Assembly (NCBI RefSeq): GCF_040549465.1 | Contig: NZ_JBEPTL010000012.1 | Span: forward strand, 52,159 to 116,158 | From: Lacisediminihabitans sp040549465 | Lineage (GTDB): Bacteria; Actinomycetota; Actinomycetes; Actinomycetales; Microbacteriaceae | Direction: 5' to 3' | Length of the DNA stretch: 64,000 nt | In this document: one piece after another, positions 25,409 through 33,257 of the stretch | How positions within the stretch are numbered: position 1 is the stretch's first letter | How the letters are laid out: each line of letters starts with the position of its first letter | Position numbers and translations under genes: made by a program | Notes under the pieces: model-generated | The model's input: only the letters and a program-made list of their open reading frames with translations | Told to the model about the DNA's origin: nothing | Databases searched by the model: none

Positions 25409-26362
25409 TCAGCTCGCGACGCGCTCGCCGAAAGCACGCCGGTAGGCGGTCGGCGTGGTCTGCAGCACTTTGAGGAAGTGGTGGCGCATGACCGCAGCGG
25501 CGCCGAAGCCGGTGTCGGCAGCGATCGACTCCAGGCTCCGCTCGGTGCGCTCGAGCAGGTGCTGGGCGCGGATGATGCGCTGGCGGTTCAGCCAGGCAGC
25601 CGGCGTCGTGCCCATGTCGGCCCTGAACCGGCGGGCGAAAGTGCGGGAGGACATCAGGGCTTTGCGGGCCAGTTGGTCGATGGTGAGGTCCTCGCCGAGG
25701 TTGCCCAGCATCCAGTCGGTGACGGCCGCGAACGAGTCAGAGCAGTTCTCGGCGATCGGGAAGTCGATGTACTGCGCCTGCCCGCCGTCGCGCTGCGGCG
25801 GCACCACCATGCGGCGGGCGATCACGTTGGTTACGGCCGCGCCTAGTTCTTTGCGCACGATGTGCAGTGCCGCGTCGATGCCGGCGGCCGTGCCCGCACT
25901 CGTCACGACCTTGCGGTCCTCGACGTAGAGAACGTCGGCGTCGACAGTCGTACCGGGGAACTGGGCTGCGAGCCGGTCGGCGTGCATCCAGTGCGTCGTG
26001 CTGCGGCGACCATTCAGGATGCCGGCCTGGGCGAGTGCGAATGCCCCGCTGCAGACGCTGAGCACCCAGGCGCCGCGAGCCTCCGCGGCGCGGATCACCT
26101 CGAGGAACGCCTCGTCGACGGACTCGATCGCGTGGGCGGGCACCGCGATCAGGTCGGCGTCGGCTGCGACGCTCAGATCCTGCTCGATCATCATGTCGAA
26201 TCCAAGGCTGGTGCGAACAGGTCCCGGCGTCGCTGTCGCGATGGTGAAGTCGAAGAGGGGACCGCCGCTGTCCGACCTGTCGATTCCGAAAACCTCGCAG
26301 ACGACACCGAACTCGAAAGGGGCGACCCCGGGTAGGGCGAGCAGCACGACTTTTTTCAGCAT
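25409..26362 (-). CDS. GlxA-type AraC family regulator with DJ-1/PfpI domain
   Basis: A 317-residue transcription factor. An N-terminal DJ-1/PfpI amidase-like domain (about 1-190) has the nucleophile-elbow cysteine C104 in VLSVCSGAFALAQAG. A C-terminal AraC DNA-binding domain (about 215-315) has two helix-turn-helix units, including LARKALMSSRTFARRFRADMG and SLESIAADTGFGAAAVMRHHF. Related regulators sense small molecules and control amine or arginine catabolism; the effector here is unknown. AGGAGG lies 5 bases before the ATG. It is divergent from galE, with repeat copy 4 in the shared intergenic region. Confidence 0.92.
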   Translation of the reverse strand: MLKKVVLLALPGVAPFEFGVVCEVFGIDRSDSGGPLFDFTIATATPGPVRTSLGFDMMIEQDLSVAADADLIAVPAHAIESVDEAFLEVIRAAEARGAWVLSVCSGAFALAQAGILNGRRSTTHWMHADRLAAQFPGTTVDADVLYVEDRKVVTSAGTAAGIDAALHIVRKELGAAVTNVIARRMVVPPQRDGGQAQYIDFPIAENCSDSFAAVTDWMLGNLGEDLTIDQLARKALMSSRTFARRFRADMGTTPAAWLNRQRIIRAQHLLERTERSLESIAADTGFGAAAVMRHHFLKVLQTTPTAYRRAFGERVAS

Positions 26363-26471
26363 GATTCCTCCTCATGGCAGGAAGTTGTTGGTGCTGCCGA
26401 TTCTGCCAGATGACGAGCCGCGATGCGAGCGCTATCGGGGGCGCCGGTCGCGGCATCCGCATCCGTGCTCC

Positions 26472-26550
26472 GAAAACGCAGGAGATCGGTGCCGAAAGTG
26501 CCCCGTTCGTCACTGCAATAGCGTTCCCGACGCCGATCTCCTGCGTTTTC
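26472..26550. repeat. Dispersed 79 bp inverted-repeat element, copy 4
   Basis: The arms are GAAAACGCAGGAGATC and GATCTCCTGCGTTTTC, a perfect 16-bp pair 79 bp end to end. Unlike the other copies it lies between two divergent genes (glxA-type regulator and galE), so it is not simply a 3'-end structure. Confidence 0.92.
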
Positions 26551-26613
26551 AGAAACGAGCAGCGAAACAACAGCGCGAACGCGAGCCGCGACGCCCGTAC
26601 TACTCTGGGGGGC

Positions 26614-27579
26614 ATGACCTGGCTCGTGACCGGCGGCGCCGGCTATATCGGTGCACACGTCGTTCGGGCACTGCAGGATGCCGGTCTCACGGCGATCGTG
26701 CTCGACGACCTCTCGAGCGGCCACGCGAGTTTCGTGGCACCGGAGACCCCATTCATCCGTGCCTCGATTCTCGACGGTGAGCGAGTGCTCGACGCGCTCG
26801 GACAGCACGGGGTGACGGGCGTCATCCACGTCGCCGGCTTCAAATACGCCGGGGTCAGCGTGCAGCGGCCTCTGCACACCTACGAGCAGAACGTGACGGG
26901 CACCGCGGTGCTGCTCGCCGCCATGCAGGATCGAGGCGTCGACAGGATCGTCTTCTCCTCCAGCGCCGCGGTGTACGGCACGCCGGATGTCGACCTCGTC
27001 ACCGAGGACACCCCGAAGAACCCGCAGTCGCCCTACGGTGAGTCGAAGCTGATCGGCGAGTGGCTGCTGCGCGACCAGGGGGTCGCCGCCGGTCTCAGGC
27101 ACACGTCACTGCGCTATTTCAACGTCGTCGGCTCCGGTCATCCCTCGCTGCCCGACACGAGTCCGCACAATCTTTTCCCGCTGGTCTTCGACGCTCTGGT
27201 CGCGGGGCGTACCCCGAAGATCAACGGCGACGACTATCCGACCCCGGACGGCACCAACGTGCGCGACTACATCCATGTCTCAGACCTGGCAGCGGCGCAC
27301 GTGGCTGCGGCCAGGCGACTGGATGCCGGAGAGCCTCTCGAAAGCGCCTACAACCTGGGCAGCGGCGACGGCGTCTCCGTCGGCGAGATCATGGCGACCG
27401 TGGCGGAGGTCACCGGCATCCCGTTCGTGCCTGAGATCGCCCCCAGGCGCGCCGGAGACCCGGCACGTATCGTGGCCGCAGGCGACCTCGCAGCCCGCGA
27501 CCTGGACTGGACGATGCGGCACGGCCTTCGGGAGATGGTCTCGAGCGCCTGGGATGCGCGGCGGGCCGCCGAGGGCTGA
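26614..27579 (+). CDS. galE: UDP-glucose 4-epimerase
   Basis: A 321-residue extended SDR that interconverts UDP-glucose and UDP-galactose. The NAD motif TGGAGYIGAH is at residues 6-15, VFSSSAAVYGTP near 113-124 holds the active Ser/Thr region, and the catalytic YxxxK is Y141-K145 in SPYGESKLIGEW. LRYFNVVGSGH, NLFPLVFDAL, DGTNVRDYIHVSDLA and YNLGSGDGVSVGEI follow canonical GalE order. The ATG at 26614 starts the conserved MTWLVTGGAG and follows GGGGGG. It probably supplies galactose units for surface glycans. Confidence 0.95.
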   Translation: MTWLVTGGAGYIGAHVVRALQDAGLTAIVLDDLSSGHASFVAPETPFIRASILDGERVLDALGQHGVTGVIHVAGFKYAGVSVQRPLHTYEQNVTGTAVLLAAMQDRGVDRIVFSSSAAVYGTPDVDLVTEDTPKNPQSPYGESKLIGEWLLRDQGVAAGLRHTSLRYFNVVGSGHPSLPDTSPHNLFPLVFDALVAGRTPKINGDDYPTPDGTNVRDYIHVSDLAAAHVAAARRLDAGEPLESAYNLGSGDGVSVGEIMATVAEVTGIPFVPEIAPRRAGDPARIVAAGDLAARDLDWTMRHGLREMVSSAWDARRAAEG

Positions 27580-27655
27580 GTTCGCTGTCACCCATTTGGG
27601 GGTCCCGGCGCGTCGTGAACCCTCGATCCCCGATTGAGCCTTTACGATTTGCGAC

Positions 27656-27684
27656 TTGACGTGGCCGAACTACACAGGTGTAAT
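27656..27684 (+). promoter_or_regulatory. Predicted whiB2 promoter with palindrome over the -10
   Basis: TTGACG at 27656-27661 and TGTAAT at 27679-27684 are separated by 17 bases, close to a housekeeping sigma promoter. A perfect 12-base palindrome, TACACAGGTGTA (27671-27682), covers the spacer end and most of the -10, a good position for a repressor or WhiB-type switch. Confidence 0.6.
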
Positions 27685-27737
27685 TATCCCTAAAGCGTTT
27701 GCGCATGCCGTACGCATCGCGGAGGGGAGACTGTGAT

Positions 27738-28055
27738 ATGGCGATCGACGAGCACCGTCGAGGAGTACCCGAAGACTGGTTCGTCGACCCGGTTCGCCTG
27801 GGCGTTCCGGGAGTCCGACAGGTCACCGACGACGAGAATCAGCTTTCCTGGCAGGCAGACTCGCTCTGCGCGCAGACCGACCCGGAAGCCTTCTTCCCCG
27901 AAAAGGGCGGTTCGACCCGCGACGCGAAGAAGATCTGCTCGTCCTGTGAGGTGCGTTCGCAGTGCCTGGAATACGCACTGCAGAACGATGAGCGCTTCGG
28001 TATCTGGGGTGGTCTCTCCGAGCGCGAGCGCCGCAAGCTGCGCAAGCGCGCGTAG
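27738..28055 (+). CDS. whiB2: WhiB2-type iron-sulfur regulator
   Basis: A 105-residue WhiB-like protein. Four cysteines (C44, C67, C70, C76) in the C-x22-C-x2-C-x5-C arrangement bind a [4Fe-4S] cluster. GIWGGLSERERRKLRKR at the C-terminus is the turn plus basic tail that contacts sigma factor and DNA. The sequence WQADSLCAQTDPEAFFPEKGGSTRDAK is typical of WhiB2/WhmD, linked in actinobacteria to cell division and septation. GGAGGGG lies about 10 bases before the ATG. Gene order next to the GT-fusion, DUF5719, metallopeptidase-like, DUF3499 and manB genes matches the conserved mycobacterial whiB2-manB block. Confidence 0.93.
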   Translation: MAIDEHRRGVPEDWFVDPVRLGVPGVRQVTDDENQLSWQADSLCAQTDPEAFFPEKGGSTRDAKKICSSCEVRSQCLEYALQNDERFGIWGGLSERERRKLRKRA

Positions 28056-28150
28056 TACACAGCACCCCGACCGAATCGAGCGCTACTCAAGAGCAGCGCG
28101 TCTGCGTGTCACGCCCCGACTGACCCGCCCGCGCGCATAGTCTCGATCAA

Positions 28151-30982
28151 ATGCAAGCGAGAGTCACTGCGATACTCGTTGCCCGATCAGGGGCGGCGTA
28201 CCTCGAGCGCACCCTCGCCGGTCTGGCCAGGCAGACCCGCCAGCCGGATGCCGTCATCGCTGTGGATGCTGGCTCGACCGACAACAGTTCAGATCTTCTC
28301 GCCGCGTCCGGCCCCGCCCAGCTCGTGTCCGCTCCCGGTGGCTCATTCGGCAGTGCGGTCTCCCGTGCGATCCAGGTCGCGGCCCCCGCGGCATCCGACA
28401 ACGAGTGGTTCTGGCTGCTCGCCCACGACAATGCGCCGGCGCCGACAGCACTCGAACAGCTGCTCGGCGCTGTCGAGATCGCGCCGTCGGTGGCGATCGC
28501 CGGCCCGAAGCTCATGCGCTGGGACCAGCCGGATGTGATCGCCGAGTTCGGCGAGACGATCACGCAGTTCGGCGCATCCATTCCGCTCGTCGAGGGCGAA
28601 CTCGACCAGGCACAGCATGACGTGCAGGACGACGTGCTCGGGGTGGCGGCCGGCGGCATGCTGGTGCGCCGCTCGCTCTGGACGGCGCTCGGCGGCTTCG
28701 ACCCAGGGCTGCCCAGCATCGACGCGGCACTCGACTTCTCGATCAGGGCACGTCTGGCCGGCTTCCGCGTCGTGGTCGTGCCAGGAGCCAAGGTCGCGAG
28801 TGCCGGGGGGCCAGAGCTCTTCGGCCGCAAGTCGGTACCCGATCGCCGCAGGGTGAGTATCGCGAGGTCAGCGCAGCTGCATCGCCGCCTGGTCTATTCC
28901 TCTGGCGGAGCGCTTCCCTTCCACTGGCTGTCACTGCTGCCGCTGGCGATCGTCCGCGCCATCGGGCAGGTGATCGCCAAACGCCCCGGCGCCGTCGGCG
29001 GGGAGTTCGCCACCGCGCTGTCGACCGCTTTCGGCGGGAGCGGCATTGCCCCGGCCAGGCGCAACTTCCGCACCACTCGCACGCTGGGCTGGGCATCCAT
29101 CGCACTGCTCCGGATGCCGCCGGCCGAGGTTCGCGAGCGGCGGAGGCAGGCACGAGAGCAGTCGGCCGTCGCCAGCAGCGGGGCCGCGACCGCCTCCGCA
29201 CCGCGGGCCGGGTTCGTCACCCACGGCGGACTCTGGGTGGTGCTCGTCGCCGCTGTCGTCGGCGTGATCTCCTGGGGCCAGCTTCTCGGTGCCTCCTCGA
29301 TCGTGGGCGGCACGCTCTCCCCGCTTAGCGGTACCGTCGGCGAACTCTGGTCGCACGTCGGTTACGGCTGGCGTGAGATCGGTGTCGGTTTCGTGGGGGC
29401 CTCCGATCCCTTCGTCTACGTCATCGCCGTGCTCGGCTCGATCACCTTCTGGGCGCCATCGTTCAGCATCGTGCTGGTCTACGTGCTCGCCATGCCGCTC
29501 GCTGCCCTCGGTGCATGGTTCGCCGCGCGCCGGTTGACCGCCAAACCAGTTCTTCCGGTGCTCGCCGCCGTGCTCTGGGCGCTCGCTCCTCCACTTCTCG
29601 GTTCGCTGTCCGACGGTCACTTCGGCTCGGTGATCGCCCACCTGCTGCTTCCATGGCTGGTACTCGCCGCCCTCTCGGCCGCCCGGTCCTGGGCTGCAGC
29701 GGCGGGAGCCGCACTCCTGTTCGCGGCGACAGCCGCCTCTGCGCCAGTGCTGGTGCCTGCTCTGCTGCTGTGCTGGCTGGCCTGGATGTTCTCCCGGCCG
29801 AAGAGCACCCATCGCCTGATCGGCATCCCGATTCCGGCGCTCGCTCTCTTCGCCCCTCTCGTGGTGCAGCAGGTGATGCGTGGCAATCCGCTTGGGCTCC
29901 TGGCCGAGCCCGGTGTGCCGACCATCAGCGGCGGAACGAGCGGACTCCGACTCGCCCTCGCGGAGGCCGGGACCGGCATGCACGGGTGGACAACCGTGCT
30001 CGGAAATCTCTCGCTACCTGCGACCAGCTCCGTCGTCCTGGTGGCCGTGCTCCTCGCTCCAGTGGGAGCACTCGCGATCCTCGCGCTCTTCGTCCCTGGT
30101 TCTCGTCGCGCCATCCCCTCCATGGTCATCGCCCTCCTGGGCTTCGCCACCGCCGTGATCGGCACCCACATCGAGGTCGCCGCGGTGGGGGCGGTCGCCA
30201 CACCGATCTGGGCTGGTGCCGGGCTCAGCCTGTTCTGGCTCGGACTGCTGGGCAGCGTCGTAATCGGACTTGACGCCCTGGGGCGGGCATCCGTTCCGCT
30301 CGGCCTGCTGGCCGGTGTCACCTCCGTGCTTCTCGCCCTTCCACTGCTCGGCACCGTCTATCTCGGCACCGCGGTCGTGCACGCCGGTGGCCGCATTCTT
30401 CCCGCCGTGGTCACCGCCCAGGCTGAGGACCGGCCGCGCATCGGAACCCTCGTGCTCACCGCGCAGCCCGCCGGCGGCCTCTCGGCCGTGATCGCGCGGG
30501 GAACCGGCACGAGCCTCGACGACCGTTCCACCCTGGCGTCCACGGTGCAGAAGCTGAACAGCGACGAACGCCAACTCGCCAGGATGACGGGCAACCTCGC
30601 CTCACGCAGCGGCTACGACGCGGCATCCGACCTCCGGCATTTCTCCATCGGTTTCGTGTTGCTCTCACCGGCCGACAAAGACAGGGCGGCCTACGCTCGC
30701 AGCTCCGACGCGCTCGACAGCAACTCGCTTCTCACCCCGGTCGGCAACACCGACAACGGTCTGCTCTGGCGCTACCAGGGCCTGCCGAAGACGGATGCCG
30801 CGGCCCCCGCTGGCAATACGGAGACGCCGCTCGGCTCCGCCATCCTGATTGGGCAGGCGATCATCTTCGGACTTACGCTGCTGCTCGGCATTCCGACCGC
30901 CAGGCGCAGACGGCGGACCGCGGTGAGCGGCTCGGTGCTCGAGGGCCCGGCCGGAACATTCGATGAGGACGATCATGACTGA
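28151..30982 (+). CDS. Giant GT2 glycosyltransferase fused to multi-helix membrane domain
   Basis: A 943-residue protein. The N-terminal about 230 residues form a GT2 domain (ILVARSGAAYLERTLAGL, VDAGSTDNSSD near 36-46, WLLAHDNAP, and MLVRRSLWTALGGFDP). A basic linker and about a dozen membrane helices follow, then an extracytoplasmic region and a final helix before a basic/acidic tail. It is a conserved actinobacterial wall-glycan candidate found beside whiB2. No clear Shine-Dalgarno is seen. TAGTCT at 28138-28143 sits about 7 bases before the ATG, so a leaderless transcript is possible. The stop overlaps the start of the DUF5719 gene by 8 bases. Confidence 0.85.
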   Translation: MQARVTAILVARSGAAYLERTLAGLARQTRQPDAVIAVDAGSTDNSSDLLAASGPAQLVSAPGGSFGSAVSRAIQVAAPAASDNEWFWLLAHDNAPAPTALEQLLGAVEIAPSVAIAGPKLMRWDQPDVIAEFGETITQFGASIPLVEGELDQAQHDVQDDVLGVAAGGMLVRRSLWTALGGFDPGLPSIDAALDFSIRARLAGFRVVVVPGAKVASAGGPELFGRKSVPDRRRVSIARSAQLHRRLVYSSGGALPFHWLSLLPLAIVRAIGQVIAKRPGAVGGEFATALSTAFGGSGIAPARRNFRTTRTLGWASIALLRMPPAEVRERRRQAREQSAVASSGAATASAPRAGFVTHGGLWVVLVAAVVGVISWGQLLGASSIVGGTLSPLSGTVGELWSHVGYGWREIGVGFVGASDPFVYVIAVLGSITFWAPSFSIVLVYVLAMPLAALGAWFAARRLTAKPVLPVLAAVLWALAPPLLGSLSDGHFGSVIAHLLLPWLVLAALSAARSWAAAAGAALLFAATAASAPVLVPALLLCWLAWMFSRPKSTHRLIGIPIPALALFAPLVVQQVMRGNPLGLLAEPGVPTISGGTSGLRLALAEAGTGMHGWTTVLGNLSLPATSSVVLVAVLLAPVGALAILALFVPGSRRAIPSMVIALLGFATAVIGTHIEVAAVGAVATPIWAGAGLSLFWLGLLGSVVIGLDALGRASVPLGLLAGVTSVLLALPLLGTVYLGTAVVHAGGRILPAVVTAQAEDRPRIGTLVLTAQPAGGLSAVIARGTGTSLDDRSTLASTVQKLNSDERQLARMTGNLASRSGYDAASDLRHFSIGFVLLSPADKDRAAYARSSDALDSNSLLTPVGNTDNGLLWRYQGLPKTDAAAPAGNTETPLGSAILIGQAIIFGLTLLLGIPTARRRRRTAVSGSVLEGPAGTFDEDDHD

Positions 30983-32519
30983 TCCGACATCCGAACGGGA
31001 AGAGCTGTCCGAACCGGAAGAGCAGTCCGAACGGGAAGAGCAGTCCGAACCGGAAGAGCAGCCGGTGAGCGACGAGAAGCCGGCGAAGAACCGCACACGC
31101 GGCGCGATCATCATCAGCGCCCGCATCGTCTCAGGTGCGATCGGTGTCGTCGTCGCGGCGGTAGCGATCGCGGGGGCGGCCTGGCTGCCTCTGCCGTCTC
31201 ACACGGCCACTCCCGCGGCCACCAGGGTCACTCCCGTGCCAGCGGCCCAGCAGCGTGTGTGCGCAGGACCGATGCTGCGTCTCGGCAACGACTCAGGCCA
31301 GGAGGCGACGACGGCCTCCTCGGTCGGGCGTCCGACGGTTCGTTACGGGCAGACCGCCGGCGACTCGCGATCGTCAGAACTTGCGCGCACGGACAACACC
31401 TCAGGCGTCGGCCCGCAACTCCTCACTCTTCCGCCGGCGTCACAGCAGTCGACTACCCAACCCCTGCTCGCCGGTAGCCAGTCGCAGTCAGTGTCGAGTG
31501 GCGACCTCGTCGGGTTCGCCGCGGCGGAATGCTCGGAGGGCACGAGCGACGGCTGGCTGGTCGGGGGAGCGACCGACACCGGTCGCACCACTCTTCTGAC
31601 GCTGAGTAACCCGAGCAACGTCGGTGCCACAGTTTCGCTGAGCCTGTACGGAGAGTCCGGCGTGATTCCCGCGGCGGGCAGCCAGGGCATCATCGTGGCG
31701 CCCGGTGGCCAGCGGGTGTTCTCCCTCGCCGGTTTCGCCCCCGGCATCGCCTCACCCGTCGTGCGAGTGCAGAGTCGTGGCGGCCAGGTGATCGCCAATC
31801 TGCAGCAGACGACCGTGCGTACCCTCGAACCCGGCGGCGTCGGCATCGTCGGAATCGCCAACAAGCCGTCGCTCACCAACGTGATCCCCGGCCTCGTCGT
31901 CGCAGGCTCCGCAGCCCTCTCGGCTCGCCAGGCCGAGCCGGGTTACGAGGATCTCCGCACGGTGATCCGACTCCTCGTGCCCGGCACCAAGCAGGCGCGA
32001 GCCCAGATCAGCGTGATACCCGACAGCGGTACAGAGGACGGCACCAGCGTCAGCGTGGTCGTCGAGGCTGGGATGGTGACGGATGTACCGCTCGACTCTT
32101 TCCCAGAAGGCAACTACTCGGTTCTCATCTCCAGTGACCAGCCAGTCGTCGCCGGCGCACGCGTGTCGACGGTCGGAGCCACCGGAGCCACCGATTTCGC
32201 CTGGCTCGCCGCCGCCGCACCTCTCCACAAGCACGCACTCGTGACGGTCGCCCCCGGCCCGTCCCCGGTACTCCACCTGAACAATCCAACGCGCACATCG
32301 ACGACGGTCACGCTGAAGACCAGCGGCTCCGCGGCGATCACAGTTACGGTTCCCGCGGGAAAATCGGTGACTCAGCCAGTCACGAGTTCTACGACCTACA
32401 CGGCCACCGGATTCGACACGCTGGGGCTTGCGGTCACCTACCTCGGCGACGGGCAGTTCGCGGCGTTCTCGGCGAGCCCGTCCGCACCGGCATCCGGACC
32501 CATCACTATCTACCGCTGA
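30975..32519 (+). CDS. DUF5719 family membrane-anchored extracytoplasmic protein
   Basis: About 514 residues. An acidic Glu/Ser/Pro-rich cytoplasmic N-terminus (encoded by tandem 18-bp repeats) is followed by one membrane helix (about residues 46-68) and a long extracytoplasmic beta-rich region with GGATDTGRTTLLTLSNPSN and LHLNNPTRTSTTVTL strands, ending in PITIYR. This matches the DUF5719 family, always found next to the GT2-membrane fusion in actinobacteria; function unknown. The ATG at 30975 is preferred over 30963 because GAGGAC sits just upstream. The gene overlaps the preceding stop, which suggests translational coupling and a joint role in envelope glycan assembly. Confidence 0.8.
   Translation: MTDPTSEREELSEPEEQSEREEQSEPEEQPVSDEKPAKNRTRGAIIISARIVSGAIGVVVAAVAIAGAAWLPLPSHTATPAATRVTPVPAAQQRVCAGPMLRLGNDSGQEATTASSVGRPTVRYGQTAGDSRSSELARTDNTSGVGPQLLTLPPASQQSTTQPLLAGSQSQSVSSGDLVGFAAAECSEGTSDGWLVGGATDTGRTTLLTLSNPSNVGATVSLSLYGESGVIPAAGSQGIIVAPGGQRVFSLAGFAPGIASPVVRVQSRGGQVIANLQQTTVRTLEPGGVGIVGIANKPSLTNVIPGLVVAGSAALSARQAEPGYEDLRTVIRLLVPGTKQARAQISVIPDSGTEDGTSVSVVVEAGMVTDVPLDSFPEGNYSVLISSDQPVVAGARVSTVGATGATDFAWLAAAAPLHKHALVTVAPGPSPVLHLNNPTRTSTTVTLKTSGSAAITVTVPAGKSVTQPVTSSTTYTATGFDTLGLAVTYLGDGQFAAFSASPSAPASGPITIYR
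30993..31064 (+). repeat. 18-bp tandem repeat inside the DUF5719 gene (4 copies)
   Basis: Four direct copies of an 18-bp unit close to GAACCGGAAGAGCAGTCC encode a repeated EPEEQS/EREEQS acidic hexapeptide in the cytoplasmic tail. In-frame length variation between strains would be expected. Confidence 0.85.
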
Positions 32520-32524
32520 CGCAT

Positions 32525-32962
32525 CTAGAGGTGACGGAAGCGCTCCGGGGCCAGGTCCCACGGGTCCTTGCCGAGCAGCTCGGCCACGGCACGGAACACA
32601 CAACTCTCGATGAGCATGCGGCGGTGCAGCTCGTCGTGGCGCTGCAGTCGCGCCAGCCTCTCGATCGGGAGCCGGTACAGGGTGACTGTGCGCTGCGGCA
32701 GGGATACCCGCCAGCGGTCGATGCCGCTCACCCCGTCGACCTCGCCCGGCAGACCGGCCACTTCGAAGATCACCGAGGCCAGTTCATCCGGCCACATGTC
32801 TTTGAGATATTCGGCGGTGGATGCCACCGTCAGGTCGAACAGGTCGGCGCGGGTGTGCAGCAGCGGGAGGTGCGGCCCGGTGACGGCGGAGCGGATGCCG
32901 CGACCGTGGCGGTCCCGCCATCCGGATCGCGCCGAGGCACGTGGACTCCGCTGTGCTGCCAT
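32525..32962 (-). CDS. Metallopeptidase-family (Rv3259-like) protein lacking HExxH
   Basis: A 145-residue protein with basic N-terminal residues, then FDLTVASTAEYLKDMWPDELASVIFEVAGLP, TVTLYRLPIERLARL and a C-terminal helix IESCVFRAVAELLGKDPWDL. Position (between DUF5719 and DUF3499) and layout match the small metallopeptidase family protein that sits beside whiB2 and manB in actinobacteria. The zinc-binding HExxH expected for this fold is absent. The nearest string is HDELH, which has the Glu in the wrong place, so enzymatic activity is doubtful. It is transcribed against its neighbours. Confidence 0.6.
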   Translation of the reverse strand: MAAQRSPRASARSGWRDRHGRGIRSAVTGPHLPLLHTRADLFDLTVASTAEYLKDMWPDELASVIFEVAGLPGEVDGVSGIDRWRVSLPQRTVTLYRLPIERLARLQRHDELHRRMLIESCVFRAVAELLGKDPWDLAPERFRHL

Positions 32963-33024
32963 AGCTGGATTCTACGCGGCGAGGCTTCGGCCTCGACCGG
33001 ATGCTGTGGTTAGGGTGGATACAA

Positions 33025-33231
33025 ATGGATGGACGACCCTGCAGCAAAGTCGCGTGCACCACCGACGCGGTATCCACACTCACCTGGGTCTACGCCGACT
33101 CGATGGCGGTGCTCGGGCCACTCAGCCGCAGCGCCGACCCGCACAGCTATGACCTCTGCGAGAAGCACGCGGACCGGTTGTCGGTGCCGCAGGGCTGGCA
33201 GGTCGTGCGGCACGTCTCGCTGGGGAGCTGA
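33025..33231 (+). CDS. DUF3499 family protein
   Basis: A 68-residue protein with the DUF3499 pattern: CSKVACTTDAVSTLTWVYADS, then AVLGPLSRSADPHSYDLCEKH, then LSVPQGWQVVRH. Paired CxxxAC and DLCxxH residues suggest a small zinc-ribbon-like metal site. The family is restricted to actinobacteria and is normally adjacent to the phosphomannomutase gene, as here (26 bases upstream of manB). Its function is unknown. The ATG at 33025 starts just before the conserved RPCS. Confidence 0.85.
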   Translation: MDGRPCSKVACTTDAVSTLTWVYADSMAVLGPLSRSADPHSYDLCEKHADRLSVPQGWQVVRHVSLGS

Positions 33232-33257
33232 CCGCTTTCGCACTGTAGGTTTTGGGT

